Shown: positions 1 to 9,406, numbered from the stretch's first letter. The stretch is 64,000 nt of DNA from Niameybacter massiliensis (GCF_001282685.1 NZ_LN875034.1:585551-649550), one strand, 5' to 3'. Notes: a model not told the origin generated them from the letters alone. Translations and numbers: made by a program.

Positions 1-1066
1 ATGCATACTCAGGAGAATCTTCCACTATAGAAGAAAACTGCTTCAATACACCAGCTTTTTCTAACTTTTTAGCAATAGCTAAGGCATCATTAGAATAGAC
101 TAAAGGATCAATTTCATTGGTATACCCATTCGGGCCATATAAGTAGAGAGAAGCATAGTTATAAGCTTGTGCTGCTCTTTTCTCAGTAGGATAGTTACCA
201 AGATAAATACGTTTTTTATTATAACCAATGATTGCACGATAGCTACTTTGATCTTTTGATACGCCGCGCCATTTCTTACTGGAACAAACACGGTTTTGAG
301 TGGAACGATGAGTAAGCCGCTTAGAGATAACCAATTCATCGTAGAGATCTTGATACTCCTGACGTGTTAAAAAAGGAAATGAATTAAGGGGATAAGGACT
401 ATCCTCTAGGCGATTATTAACAAGATCTGCAGCTTTATTATAAGCAATAGCCGCTTGTATCTCAGTTTCATAGTGGCCAATAGTAAGTGAGGTATTTTGT
501 AGAGCGATACGTGCAACATAAGTGGGTTGATTATAACGTTTTTCTTTTTTTACACCATAATAATGATTAATAACTTCTATATTCTCTCGTCTAAAATCAT
601 AACGATCACCATTCTTAAAACGATAATCTTTTAAGTAAATCATAGATTTGGTAAAACCAAAACGCCGTAAGATGTTCTCTTGATGATCACCCATATAGGT
701 ATAAAGGTAATCACGACGTTTATGAATACGTGTATTAGAGAAAAATAGAAGGTCCTTAAGATCAAAAGTTAAAACTAAATCAGGTTTTAAATAATACTTA
801 AAGCAATCCTTATATACATAGATGGGTGTTTTGAAATAAAAATTTGAATCTCTAAAGTTAATGCAGGAGATAAATTTATCAAAAGAAATAGGTATATCTA
901 CTGTATAAGCATCCACTGTTAAGTCACCTTCAAAGATTTGCTGAACAAAATCATAAGCCAGTGATGCAGATTCAGAATTATTATAAAGTCCAAGATATAT
1001 TTTTTTTGTTTTATACAAATAATAAACGCGGAACTTACTGTTCTGAGTAGGATAAATATATGCCAT
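1..1066 (-). CDS. Partial AP2-repeat DNA-binding protein (3' end outside window)
   Basis: An open frame reads from ATG at 1066 (minus strand, AAGGAAG seven bases upstream) to the window edge: 355 residues with no stop. Residues 266-311 look like an AP2 domain: WRGV, then RIYLGNYPTEKRAAQAY, then a Gly. Residues 169-217 hold a second copy (YYGV, YVARI, TIGHYETEIQAAIAYN), and residues 14-46 a degenerate third (IYLGLYNNSESASLAYD). Residues 150-166 (FKNGDRYDFRRENIEVI) resemble the tail of an HNH homing-endonuclease motif (D-N-R-x-E-N). In bacteria, AP2 domains usually accompany HNH nucleases of selfish elements; here I see no intact HNH catalytic His pair. It is divergent from transketolase. DNA binding is likely; nuclease activity is doubtful. 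The C-terminus is not visible. Confidence 0.7.
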   Translation of the reverse strand, partial: MAYIYPTQNSKFRVYYLYKTKKIYLGLYNNSESASLAYDFVQQIFEGDLTVDAYTVDIPISFDKFISCINFRDSNFYFKTPIYVYKDCFKYYLKPDLVLTFDLKDLLFFSNTRIHKRRDYLYTYMGDHQENILRRFGFTKSMIYLKDYRFKNGDRYDFRRENIEVINHYYGVKKEKRYNQPTYVARIALQNTSLTIGHYETEIQAAIAYNKAADLVNNRLEDSPYPLNSFPFLTRQEYQDLYDELVISKRLTHRSTQNRVCSSKKWRGVSKDQSSYRAIIGYNKKRIYLGNYPTEKRAAQAYNYASLYLYGPNGYTNEIDPLVYSNDALAIAKKLEKAGVLKQFSSIVEDSPEYA

Positions 1067-1195
1067 AACAAAACTTCCTTGCCTAATCAATTTAAATTAT
1101 TTACATGAAATAACTTCCATAATTATATCGGAATTCTAAAGAAGAAAATGAAGAGTATGAATTTGTAGATATAGCTAGAATATCGGTAAAACGTG

Positions 1196-1224
1196 TATAC
1201 AATACGAACAAAGCATATTATAAT
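1196..1224 (+). promoter_or_regulatory. Probable sigma-A promoter of transketolase
   Basis: TATACA (1196-1201) and a perfect TATAAT (1219-1224) are separated by 17 bases. The -35 matches consensus at 4 of 6 positions. The predicted start near 1231 leaves a ~40 base leader ending in AAGGAGG. Confidence 0.45.
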
Positions 1225-1271
1225 GAACAATAGGTAGAAAAGCTGTATGTATTTTAAGGAGGAAATTTTAA

Positions 1272-3251
1272 ATGAATTTACTAGACCAAAAGACGATCAA
1301 CACTATTCGTATCCTGTCAGCAGAAGCAATTCAAAAAGCTAACTCAGGACATCCAGGTTTACCACTTGGGTCAGCGCCAATGGCTTATACATTATGGAGC
1401 AAATACTTAAAACACAACCCACACAATCCAAATTGGGCTAACAGAGATCGCTTTGTTTTATCAGCAGGTCATGGTTCAGCTTTACTTTATTCTTTACTTC
1501 ATGTATTTGAATATGGTCTTACAATAGAAGATCTTCAAAACTTTAGACAAGAAGGAAGTCTTACACCAGGACATCCAGAATTCGGTCACACAGTAGGTGT
1601 AGAACTTACAACAGGCCCTCTTGGACAAGGTATTGCATCAGCAGTAGGTATGGCAATGGCAGAACGCCACTTAGCAGCACACTTCAATAAAGAAGGTTAT
1701 GATATCGTTGACCACTATACTTATGCATTAGTAGGTGATGGATGCCTTATGGAAGGTATTAGCTACGAAGCAGCATCACTTGCAGGTACATTAGGTCTTG
1801 ATAAATTAATCGTACTTTATGATTCAAATAACATTACTATCGAAGGTGATACACAAATTGCTTTCAAAGAAGATGTTAGAGCACGCTTTGAAGCACAAGG
1901 TTTTGCTACATTCTTAGTAGAAGATGGTAATGATGCAGATGCTATTGCAAAAGCAATTGAAGCTGCAAAAGTATCTGGCAAACCAAACTTCATTGAAGTG
2001 AAAACAAAAATTGGATACGGTTGTCCAGCTAAACAAGGTAAAGCAAGTGCACATGGTGAGCCTTTAGGTTACGATAACATTGCTGAAACTAGAAAATTCT
2101 TAGAACACCACGATCAAGAATTCTTCGTAGAAGATGAAGTAAAAGCACATATCAAAGCACTTAATGAAGAAAATGCAGCTAAAGAAGCAGCATGGAATAC
2201 ATTATTTGCAGCTTATGCAGAAGCTTATCCAGAGCTTGCAAAAGAATGGGCAGTATGGAATGGTAGTGAAACAGTAAATCTTGAAGACCTTTACGCAAAC
2301 TATGCAGATACTTCAAAATCACTTGCAACACGCCAAACTTCATACGAAATCATTAACCAAATTGCAAACAGAGTAGAAAACTTTGTAGGCGGTTCTGCAG
2401 ACCTTGCACCATCTACAAAAACATATATGGAAGGTAAAGGCGACTTCTACCAAGGAGATTACGCAGGTAGAAACCTTCACTTTGGTATCCGTGAACATGC
2501 TATGGCAGCGATTGCGAACGGTATGGCAGTACATGGAGGACTTAAAGTATTCTGTTCAACATTCTTCGTATTCAGTGATTACATGAAAAACTCAATGCGT
2601 TTAGCAGCACTTATGAAATTACCAGTATCATATGTTCTTACACATGATAGTATTGGTGTAGGTGAAGATGGTCCAACACATCAACCAATCGAACAACTTG
2701 CTATGCTTCGTAGTATGCCAAACATGGTAACTATTCGTCCAGCAGATGGAAAAGAAACAGTTGCAGCTTGGGAATATGCATTAAATAGTAAAGAACATCC
2801 AGTATCACTTGTTTTAACACGTCAAAACTTACCATACCTTGCAGGTACTGGTTGTGACCTTAAAAAAGGTGCTTATGTAATAGGGGATGTAGCTTCTAAA
2901 GATGCAGATATTATCCTTATCGCAACAGGTTCAGAAGTTAACCTTATTGAAACAGCAGCAAAAGAATTAGCAAAAGAAGGTATCAAGGCAGCAGTAGTAA
3001 GTATGCCATCATCAGACCTTTTTGAAATGCAAGATACAGCTTACCAAAACGAAATCTTACCAAAAGATAAAACAAAACGTGTCGCAGTAGAAGCAGCAAG
3101 CTCATTCGGATGGCACAAATACACAGGATTTGAAGGCGCAGTCATCTCTATGGATACATTCGGTGAATCAGCACCAGCAGATCTTATCTTCAAAAAACAC
3201 GGTTTCACAGTAGAAAACGTAGTAAAAGTAGCAAAAGAAGTTTTAAAATAA
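1272..3251 (+). CDS. tkt: Transketolase
   Basis: A thiamine-diphosphate enzyme of the non-oxidative pentose phosphate pathway that transfers two-carbon ketol units between sugar phosphates in the cytoplasm. The 659-residue length is typical. The N-terminal TPP domain shows [16 protein letters not shown] near residue 27, the [10 protein letters not shown] segment, and the GDG...N TPP-binding stretch ([18 protein letters not shown]). The middle Pyr domain has [16 protein letters not shown] with the catalytic Glu, followed by [20 protein letters not shown]-terminal domain completes it. AAGGAGG stands nine bases before the ATG. It is flanked by its own promoter and terminator, so it is monocistronic. 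Codons ending in C (AAC, TTC) are common, as in highly expressed genes. Confidence 0.97.
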   Translation: MNLLDQKTINTIRILSAEAIQKANSGHPGLPLGSAPMAYTLWSKYLKHNPHNPNWANRDRFVLSAGHGSALLYSLLHVFEYGLTIEDLQNFRQEGSLTPGHPEFGHTVGVELTTGPLGQGIASAVGMAMAERHLAAHFNKEGYDIVDHYTYALVGDGCLMEGISYEAASLAGTLGLDKLIVLYDSNNITIEGDTQIAFKEDVRARFEAQGFATFLVEDGNDADAIAKAIEAAKVSGKPNFIEVKTKIGYGCPAKQGKASAHGEPLGYDNIAETRKFLEHHDQEFFVEDEVKAHIKALNEENAAKEAAWNTLFAAYAEAYPELAKEWAVWNGSETVNLEDLYANYADTSKSLATRQTSYEIINQIANRVENFVGGSADLAPSTKTYMEGKGDFYQGDYAGRNLHFGIREHAMAAIANGMAVHGGLKVFCSTFFVFSDYMKNSMRLAALMKLPVSYVLTHDSIGVGEDGPTHQPIEQLAMLRSMPNMVTIRPADGKETVAAWEYALNSKEHPVSLVLTRQNLPYLAGTGCDLKKGAYVIGDVASKDADIILIATGSEVNLIETAAKELAKEGIKAAVVSMPSSDLFEMQDTAYQNEILPKDKTKRVAVEAASSFGWHKYTGFEGAVISMDTFGESAPADLIFKKHGFTVENVVKVAKEVLK

Positions 3252-3261
3252 ATTTTTTTAA

Positions 3262-3306
3262 AAAAAAGAGAGATTGTACATAGATGGTGTACAATCTCTC
3301 TTTTTT
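3262..3306 (+). terminator. Rho-independent terminator of tkt
   Basis: A 13 bp perfect stem (3268-3280 with 3288-3300) with a 7-base loop is followed by six T. An A-run precedes it, so it may act in both directions. Confidence 0.9.
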
Positions 3307-3310
3307 AATG

Positions 3311-4064
3311 AAATAAATATTTTATGGAGTGAGGATGTGCTTATATTTAGTCTACTTAGGTGAGCTGTCTAGCTGGATTCTCCTTCACCTGCTTCACTTC
3401 GCTTTCAGAGAAATGTAACTCATTCAAAAATAATAACGGTGTGAACTCACTTCGTTCAAACAGCACACCTAAAACCATTATTTTTTCATTTCGAACATTT
3501 CTTATCTGAAAACTACGTAGGCAGATTCCGGAGAACACACCTATCCTGTCACTTAATCAAGTCTACTAAATATACCCCCCTCACTTTGTGGACTGCGCCA
3601 GCGGAGAGATTACTAAACTTCATGTAGCTTATATTCTAAGTCCATCCTCGAAAAAAGCTCCATGGAGGTCATCCACGCATCACCGCCCTTTTCTACTTAG
3701 AAAGTTAACTTTTCACTTCCAGTGACATGCCGTGGAGAGGAAAGAAGAGCAAACGTCTCTTCTTTGGAAGGCAAAACCTTGCATGTCCCAATGTCTTTTG
3801 CTATCTCTCTACCGGAACGGCTATGATGTGATGGGCTGTAAGATGAGTTATTGTATGCAAACTTTCTCCGCAGACTTTTTAGAAGAGGCTTAGTGAATGG
3901 AATCAAACTGGTTTTAGGGAAATGTTTGAAGAAAAGTGAACTTCTTTTCTGAGTTTTGACCGTTAGTTTGATGGAATGAACTTAGCCTGTCTTAAAAGGC
4001 GAGGACTAGAAGTTGGAATACAATAAGCTTGCCTACATGCCCTCACACTAACCAAATATTTATT
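3311..4064. repeat. Long non-coding repeat element, copy 1, with terminal inverted repeats
   Basis: A 754 bp element repeated in the same orientation at 14510-15262. The ends carry an 11 bp perfect inverted repeat (AATAAATATTT at 3312-3322 and its complement at 4054-4064), followed inward by weaker inverted similarity (GTGAGG..ATGT). No frame longer than about 70 codons exists, and none has a convincing start. Internal hairpins include AAAGAAGAG/CTCTTCTTT (3741-3765) and a long-range pair ATCAAACT/AGTTTGAT (3902-3909 with 3965-3972). No target-site duplication is obvious. It lies directly after the tkt terminator. It may be a MITE-like mobile element or a repeated structured RNA; I cannot decide which from two copies. 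Confidence 0.9.
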
Positions 4065-4171
4065 TGTTATATATCCATGAAGACTAGTACAGTAGTTTTT
4101 GCATAATTATCTATAGGAAGAGTTCACTATGCATAAACATAATTGTAGTTGCAATATAGAAAAAACAAGTT

Positions 4172-4263
4172 TTATACATATCGTGAATAAGTTATTAACA
4201 AGAAAATAATGGTACAAACCTAATTATTTCAAGTTATTAACAGAGTTATACACACTATCCACA
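4172..4263. other. Cluster of DnaA-box-like 9-mers in a 472 bp gene-free stretch
   Basis: Between the repeat and the next promoter (4065-4440) no gene is visible. Five 9-mers near the DnaA-box consensus TTATCCACA occur on the plus strand: TTATACATA (4172), TTATTAACA (4192), TTATTAACA (4234), TTATACACA (4246) and CTATCCACA (4255); the last two abut. The AT-rich background makes chance matches likely. No dnaA or dnaN is nearby, so an origin is not claimed. Confidence 0.3.
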
Positions 4264-4440
4264 GAAAAAACACTCACAAAACATATGTTTGCTTCGGAAA
4301 TTGTTTCCAAAACTGTTAATAAAATTATAAATAAATTTATTTAAGATAATAAATAGAAATAAATCAAGTAATATCAAGGAGTATAGGGGTTAGGGGTGCT
4401 ACAATTAAAAATAATATAGATGAAAGTATAAAAAAATGTA

Positions 4441-4469
4441 TTGACTATTAATGCAAACATACTTATAAT
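4441..4469 (+). promoter_or_regulatory. Strong sigma-A promoter of the amino-acid ABC operon
   Basis: TTGACT (4441-4446), a 17-base spacer and a perfect TATAAT (4464-4469). The predicted start near 4476 gives a leader of about 60 bases before the lipoprotein gene. Confidence 0.85.
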
Positions 4470-4536
4470 TATTCATAAGTTAACAAGTTAAAAAATTACT
4501 TACATAAAAATATATAATCTATAGGGGGATTTAATC

Positions 4537-5301
4537 ATGAAAAAATTTATGAAAATAAGTGCAGTTATTTTAGCAGGTGTATTAAGCTTAGGAACATTTG
4601 TAGGATGTGGTAAACAAGATAGTAATGTTATCGTAATGGGAACTAATCCAACATTTCCTCCATTTGAAGATATCCAGGGAGATGAAATTGTAGGATTTGA
4701 CGTAGAGATTAGTAAGCTGGTTGCAGAAAAGTTAGGCAAAGAACTTAAAATAGAAGATATGGAATTTGGTCAACTTCTAGGCGCAGCATCAAGTGGAAAA
4801 ATTGACTTTATTGCAGCAGGTATGACAGCAACCGAAGATCGTGCAAAACAAGTAGATTTTTCAGTACCATACTTTGAATCTAAACAAGTTATTATTGTAG
4901 CTGAAGATAATGATTCAATCACACAAGCAGAAGATCTTGAAGGCAAAAAAGTAGGTGTACAACTTGGGACAACAGGAGACCTTTTTGTAAGCGGTTATGA
5001 ATCAGATGCAGGTGCAACAATCGATGTGGTTCAATTTGATAAAGGTGCTATGGCAGTTGCAGATCTCTCAATTGGTAAGATTGATGCCGTTGTATTAGAT
5101 GAAGAACCAGCTAAAAAGATTGTAGCAAACTATAAAGGTGTAAAACTTGTAGAAGCACCATTTATTGAAGAAGTATATGCTATTGCTGTTAAAAAAGGAA
5201 ATGCAGAACTTCTTAATACAATTAATGAAGTATTAAATGAAATTCAAAAAAATGGAACATATGATGCACTTTATGCAGAATACTTTGGTGTAACTGAATA
5301 A
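4537..5301 (+). CDS. Polar amino-acid ABC transporter, substrate-binding lipoprotein
   Basis: A 254-residue solute-binding protein of the family 3 type (GlnH/ArtJ-like), anchored outside the membrane to deliver an amino acid to the permease encoded next. The N-terminus is a lipoprotein signal (MKKFMKISAVILAGVLSLG, then TFVGC with the acylated Cys at residue 24). The mature part shows NPTFPPFEDIQGDEIVGFDV, typical of the ligand-binding opening, then GKIDFIAAGMTATEDR and FSVPYFES, signatures of this family. GGGGGA precedes the ATG. A terminator follows, then 240 bases, then permease and ATPase, so the binding protein is probably made in excess over the membrane parts. The exact substrate cannot be told from sequence. 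Confidence 0.93.
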   Translation: MKKFMKISAVILAGVLSLGTFVGCGKQDSNVIVMGTNPTFPPFEDIQGDEIVGFDVEISKLVAEKLGKELKIEDMEFGQLLGAASSGKIDFIAAGMTATEDRAKQVDFSVPYFESKQVIIVAEDNDSITQAEDLEGKKVGVQLGTTGDLFVSGYESDAGATIDVVQFDKGAMAVADLSIGKIDAVVLDEEPAKKIVANYKGVKLVEAPFIEEVYAIAVKKGNAELLNTINEVLNEIQKNGTYDALYAEYFGVTE

Positions 5302-5331
5302 AAAGAGGTGGATACCACCTCTTTCTTTTTT
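5301..5331 (+). terminator. Terminator/attenuator after the binding-protein gene
   Basis: A 10 bp stem AAAGAGGTGG/CCACCTCTTT with a 3-base loop is followed by a T-rich run. It probably limits read-through into the permease and ATPase genes. Confidence 0.8.
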
Positions 5332-5567
5332 AACTTATTTAAGTAATTATGTAAAATAAAGATTAAATATAAATATTTTATTTCATATTTTTGAAAAAGT
5401 GTTATAAAGGAATTAGCCTAATTTGCTGAGATAATAACGGTATAGAGATAATCAATAGTAGAAATAAAATTGAATAAAAGTATAAAAATTACTAGAAAAT
5501 ATATATTAAGTTATATATAATAAATAGTAGATTAAGTGAATAAATATTAAACTAAGGGAGGGGTTTT

Positions 5568-6272
5568 ATGTTTAGTTGGGATACAACAGTAGCTTTCTTT
5601 GAAACTTTTATAGAAAAAAAATATTATATAACGCTTCTTAATGGAATCCAAGAAACATTACTTTTAACATTGATTGCAACTATTATAGGTTTAATTATAG
5701 GGATTATAGTAGCAATGATTCAAGTTTCTGAGTTTCCTAATCGCTATAAGTGGGTAGGAGCAATTTTAAAAAAGATAACTAAAATTTATGTAGATTTTAT
5801 TCGTGGAACACCAGCCATTGCTCAAGTAAGTTTTATATGGTTAGTTATATTAGCAAAATCTAATATGCCAAGAGCAGTAGTAGGTGGTATAGCCTTTGGT
5901 ATTAACAGTGGTGCTTATATGGCAGAGCTTATTCGTGCAGGTATTCAAGGTATTGATAAAGGACAAATGGAAGCAGGACGTTCCCTTGGACTTTCCTATA
6001 CACAGACTATGAAGATGATTATTATTCCACAGGCATTTAGACATATGTTGCCAGCTCTTGTAAGTGAGTTTATTATATTAATTAAGGAAACAGCGGTTAT
6101 TGGTATGATTGGTGGACGTGATATTATGCGTGCAGCAAATATTATGATGACAGACTCAGGAAACTTCCTATGGCCAATCTTAATTGCTACAGCAACCTAT
6201 TTACTTTTAACAAGTACTTTTACATGGATTATGCGTATGGTAGAAAGAAATATTAACAAAGGACGTTTCTAA
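5568..6272 (+). CDS. Polar amino-acid ABC transporter permease
   Basis: A 234-residue inner-membrane subunit of the HisMQ/GlnP family that forms the channel with the neighbouring binding protein and ATPase. A hydrophobic helix at residues 27-48 (LLTLIATIIGLIIGIIVAM) begins the conserved core. FIRGTPAIAQVSFIWL at about residues 78-93 is the family signature. The EAA loop reads MEAGRSLGLSYTQTMKMIIIPQAFRHMLPAL at about 133-163. The start has GGGAGGGG upstream. It lies 12 bases before the ATPase gene, with which it must be cotranscribed. No promoter of its own was convincing in the 240 bases after the terminator. Confidence 0.93.
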   Translation: MFSWDTTVAFFETFIEKKYYITLLNGIQETLLLTLIATIIGLIIGIIVAMIQVSEFPNRYKWVGAILKKITKIYVDFIRGTPAIAQVSFIWLVILAKSNMPRAVVGGIAFGINSGAYMAELIRAGIQGIDKGQMEAGRSLGLSYTQTMKMIIIPQAFRHMLPALVSEFIILIKETAVIGMIGGRDIMRAANIMMTDSGNFLWPILIATATYLLLTSTFTWIMRMVERNINKGRF

Positions 6273-6284
6273 GGAGGTGAAGAG

Positions 6285-7007
6285 ATGATAGAAGTAAAAG
6301 GATTACATAAAAGCTTTGGGAAACTACAGGTCCTAAAAGGTATAGATGATTATATAGCTAAAAGTGAAGTAGTCGTTGTTATTGGACCATCTGGTTCTGG
6401 TAAATCTACCTACTTACGTTGCATCAATCGTATGGAAGAGGCTACTTCAGGACAAATCTTAGTAGATGGTGTAGATATTACGGATAAGAATGTAGAGATC
6501 AATCAAATTCGTCAAAAGGTAGGAATGGTATTTCAACACTTTAATCTTTTCCCACATATGACCGTTTTGGAAAATATTACCCTAGCACCTATTCAAGTTA
6601 AGAAGATGAATCCGGAAGAAGCAAAGAAGGTAGCCTATACACTTTTAGATAAGGTCGGCTTAAGAGAGAAAGCGGATGAATATCCAAATAAACTTTCAGG
6701 TGGACAAAAGCAAAGGATTGCAATAGCACGTGCACTTGCTATGAATCCAGAGGTCATGCTTTTTGACGAACCAACTTCTGCTCTTGACCCAGAAATGGTT
6801 AAGGAGGTTTTAGAAGTTATTAAAGATCTTGCAAAAGAAGGTATGACGATGATGATTGTAACCCATGAAATGGGATTTGCAAAAGAAGTAGGGACACGAC
6901 TTGTATTTATGGATGAAGGGAAGATACTTGAAGAAGGAAAACCAAAAGAAGTATTCGATAATCCAAGAGAAGAACGTACACAAATATTCTTAAGTAAGGT
7001 TTTATAG
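6285..7007 (+). CDS. Polar amino-acid ABC transporter ATPase
   Basis: A 240-residue cytoplasmic ATPase (GlnQ/HisP family) that powers the importer. Walker [10 protein letters not shown] is at residues 35-43, the Q-loop [16 protein letters not shown] follows, the ABC signature LSGGQKQR is at about 136, Walker B is [13 protein letters not shown] and the H-loop is [12 protein letters not shown]. Length and motifs are complete. AAGGAGGTGAAGAG immediately precedes the ATG. It is the third gene of the operon, ending before a terminator. Confidence 0.96.
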   Translation: MIEVKGLHKSFGKLQVLKGIDDYIAKSEVVVVIGPSGSGKSTYLRCINRMEEATSGQILVDGVDITDKNVEINQIRQKVGMVFQHFNLFPHMTVLENITLAPIQVKKMNPEEAKKVAYTLLDKVGLREKADEYPNKLSGGQKQRIAIARALAMNPEVMLFDEPTSALDPEMVKEVLEVIKDLAKEGMTMMIVTHEMGFAKEVGTRLVFMDEGKILEEGKPKEVFDNPREERTQIFLSKVL

Positions 7008-7105
7008 AAGGCACTATAAGTAGTTTATATAAGTAGGATTATTCTTTAAATAGGCTTAAGCTAATCTTAATTTTATAGATTAAATAAAAGAGAAATAATA
7101 TGGGT

Positions 7106-7146
7106 AAAGGCTATGTATCTTGGGGAAGGTACATAGCCTATTTTAA
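7106..7146 (+). terminator. Terminator of the amino-acid ABC operon
   Basis: GGCTATGTATC (7109-7119) pairs with GGTACATAGCC (7128-7138) using G-U pairs, followed by TTTTAAT. The rest of the 319-base gap 7008-7326 holds only the next promoter and leader. Confidence 0.7.
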
Positions 7147-7232
7147 TATTTATAGATTGAAAGCTTAGTGAAGAATAAAGAACATATATAAGCAAACAAA
7201 TATATTCTAATGTTTAAAGTTATTATATAAGG

Positions 7233-7261
7233 TTGTCAAAAATAATAAAATTAGGTAAAAT
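7233..7261 (+). promoter_or_regulatory. Sigma-A promoter of the SH3-domain gene
   Basis: TTGTCA (7233-7238), a 17-base spacer and TAAAAT (7256-7261); each hexamer matches consensus at 5 of 6 positions. Confidence 0.65.
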
Positions 7262-7326
7262 GAAATCACTTAATAAATATGTAACAAATGTAACAAGTAC
7301 ATAATAAAATGGTTAAGGAGTTACTT

Positions 7327-8229
7327 ATGAGGAAGACAACTAAAAAGTTTATATTATGCACAGCAGTGTTAAGTATGATGAGTGTACCTACTTTTGGAAG
7401 TATAATAGGGGCTATTCAATCTACAGGTGCAGTAGGATATAATAGTGAGGAACGATACATTATAGAGCTTGCTAAGGGGACACAGCATCAAGTATTAGAC
7501 TTACAAGAGGATAACGATATTTACCTTATAGATGTAGAAGGTAAATCTGTTTATGTAAATAAAGATTATTTAACAATACGTAAGGTCATTACTCAAACAA
7601 CCATGGAGGGTGTCAAAGTAAGGGAAATGGCATCTTCAGATGGAAAATTAATTAAAACATTAGGACAAGGTGAGATAGTAAGTGTTCTTTATCAAAACTC
7701 CAATTGGTATAACGTAGTGCTAGAAGATGGTACAGAAGGATATATCTATAAAACACAATTAGAAGATCCTGATCTAAAGCTAGTACCTCAAAAAGAGTTC
7801 CAAGCTCAAAAGGTTGAGGTATTAAATTGGAGTGTTGCTAAAGATGTAGTACCAAGAGGTGCTATTGTAACGATTGAAGATGTATATACAGGGAAAACTT
7901 TTAAAGTAAAACGTACTTTTGGGACTAATCATGCAGATGTTGAAACGTTAACAACGGCAGATACGCAGATGCTAAAAAGTATATGGGGGGGATTCTCGTG
8001 GGAGAGAAGACCTGTTATCGTACATATTAATGGACGTATGTTAGCAGCTTCTTTAGCAGGTATGCCTCATGCAGGAGATTCTTTAAATGGCGTTTCTGGA
8101 AATGGTATGAGTGGGGTGATAGATCTTCACTTTGTAGGGAGTAAAAGACATAAAGAAGGAAACATAGCGGCAGTAGTGGATCCTCAGCATCAAGCAGCTA
8201 TTCAACTTGCAGCTAACTACAAAAAGTAG
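7327..8229 (+). CDS. Secreted SH3-domain protein with an unassigned C-terminal domain
   Basis: I place the start at ATG 7327, because AAGGAG (7315-7320) lies six bases upstream and overlaps the longer frame's earlier ATG at 7309. That gives 300 residues. Residues 1-24 form a signal peptide (basic start, then FILCTAVLSMMSVPTFG), so the protein is exported. Residues about 90-146 are a bacterial SH3 domain (VKVRE, GEIVSVLYQNSNWYNV, GTEGYIY), likely wall- or peptide-binding; residues 44-84 may be a degenerate first copy. The C-terminal 130 residues carry several histidines (GTNHADVE, MPHAGD, DLHFVGSKRH) that might bind metal. Their arrangement recalls peptidoglycan peptidases, but I do not recognise the family. 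A role in cell-wall metabolism is inference. Confidence 0.8.
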   Translation: MRKTTKKFILCTAVLSMMSVPTFGSIIGAIQSTGAVGYNSEERYIIELAKGTQHQVLDLQEDNDIYLIDVEGKSVYVNKDYLTIRKVITQTTMEGVKVREMASSDGKLIKTLGQGEIVSVLYQNSNWYNVVLEDGTEGYIYKTQLEDPDLKLVPQKEFQAQKVEVLNWSVAKDVVPRGAIVTIEDVYTGKTFKVKRTFGTNHADVETLTTADTQMLKSIWGGFSWERRPVIVHINGRMLAASLAGMPHAGDSLNGVSGNGMSGVIDLHFVGSKRHKEGNIAAVVDPQHQAAIQLAANYKK

Positions 8230-8285
8230 CCCTATATTAGAAGTCATGAATACATAATGAATTAGAGATTAGATTAATAAAATAA

Positions 8286-8332
8286 AGGTGCTATGAACAA
8301 GGGATTTTATCTTTTATTCATAGCACTTTTTC
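8286..8332. terminator. Bidirectional terminator between SH3 gene and sppA
   Basis: GTGCTATGAA (8288-8297) pairs with TTCATAGCAC (8317-8326), with a T-run after it and an A-run before it. It serves the two convergent genes. Confidence 0.75.
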
Positions 8333-8350
8333 TATTGCTTATATAAATAT

Positions 8351-9334
8351 TTAATAGCTACTATTTCCTAAAGGTGAGATACAGTAGTAGCCAAATTTAT
8401 TAATATTACTTTCTAATTCAAGAATGGCAGAGAGTTCTGTCTTTGGTGTAAGATTAGGTAATTTTAAAAGCAACGTATCAAAGAAAGAAAGTGGAGCCTG
8501 TTCAATATAATTAAGAGGTAAATCCATAAGATCTTGAGATTCACGCATAATGGTTACTGTATCCTCAAAATTCCCTAATTGATCCACCAAACCATTTTCT
8601 AAAGCTTGTTTAGCTGTATAAATACGTCCATCAGCTAACTTACGAGCTTCTTCAAGAGAGAGATTACGTCCTTCGGATACTACTTCAATAAATTGAGTAT
8701 GTGTTTCATCTAGCATACTTTGTAAAATAGTACGTTGTTCATCAGTTAGGGGTTCGTATCCACTTCCCATTGCTTTATTTTCACCTGCGGTAATCGTTTC
8801 AACCTTAATCCCTAACTTCTCATAAAGACCAGAAATATCTATAATATTTTGCATGATAACGCCAATAGATCCAGTTAACGTATTACGGTTACAAATGATT
8901 TTATCAGCGGCACACCCAATATAGTACCCACCAGACGCAGCAGTGCTTCCGAAGCTTGCATAGACAGGACGCCCTGTAGATTTATATTCAAGTAATTTAA
9001 GGTAAATTTCATCGGTATGATAAACAGATCCACCAGGTGAATCAATAAAGACAATAAGTCCTTTACTCGAAGGATCATCTATAAGCGTACTTAAACTATT
9101 TATGATGAATTGATGATCATAATATGAAGTAGCAAACATACTAGAAGTGGTTTCACCAATACCCCCTTCAATACTAAGAACATCAATAAGATCTTCTAAC
9201 AAGCTAGAAGACTGGTGTGAAATAGAAGAACGTCCAATTCCACCTATAAGATTAACAATGAGTATAACAAAGAGTAAAAAGCAAGCAAGGCAGCTACTAA
9301 GAGCAATAATAAGACCAACTTTACGATTTTGCAT
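8351..9334 (-). CDS. sppA: Signal peptide peptidase SppA, S49 family
   Basis: A 327-residue membrane-bound serine protease that clears cleaved signal peptides. A single N-terminal membrane helix (residues 7-31) anchors it. The S49 core follows: GLIVFIDSPGGSVYHTDEIY at about 92-111, then STAASGGYYIGCAAD with the nucleophile Ser134, then TGSIGVIMQN, then GENKAMG with the general-base Lys187. The 53-residue spacing matches the Ser/Lys dyad of the short Gram-positive SppA. AGGAGG lies upstream of the ATG. It is convergent with the SH3 gene and separated from apbE by a terminator. Confidence 0.94.
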   Translation of the reverse strand: MQNRKVGLIIALSSCLACFLLFVILIVNLIGGIGRSSISHQSSSLLEDLIDVLSIEGGIGETTSSMFATSYYDHQFIINSLSTLIDDPSSKGLIVFIDSPGGSVYHTDEIYLKLLEYKSTGRPVYASFGSTAASGGYYIGCAADKIICNRNTLTGSIGVIMQNIIDISGLYEKLGIKVETITAGENKAMGSGYEPLTDEQRTILQSMLDETHTQFIEVVSEGRNLSLEEARKLADGRIYTAKQALENGLVDQLGNFEDTVTIMRESQDLMDLPLNYIEQAPLSFFDTLLLKLPNLTPKTELSAILELESNINKFGYYCISPLGNSSY

Positions 9335-9406
9335 AGAAATCCTCCTAAAAGATTTTAATAAAACAGATGAATTAAAATATGAATGTCTTCTTTATTATAG
9401 ACTAAA

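Noticed and set aside
2404-2586. Overlapping frames inside tkt, secA and other genes
   Set aside because: They are shadows in alternative frames of clear genes and lack binding sites.
3356-3538. 60-codon frame (FERSEFT-containing), repeated at 14555-14737
   Set aside because: No ribosome binding site and it lies wholly inside the repeat element; I recall similar peptides as spurious predictions. Treated as non-coding.
3697-3906. 69-codon minus-strand frame in repeat copy 1
   Set aside because: A single-base deletion in copy 2 breaks the frame, so it is not a conserved gene.
4172-4263. Replication origin
   Set aside because: DnaA-like boxes are present, but dnaA, dnaN and other origin genes are absent and matches are weak in AT-rich DNA.
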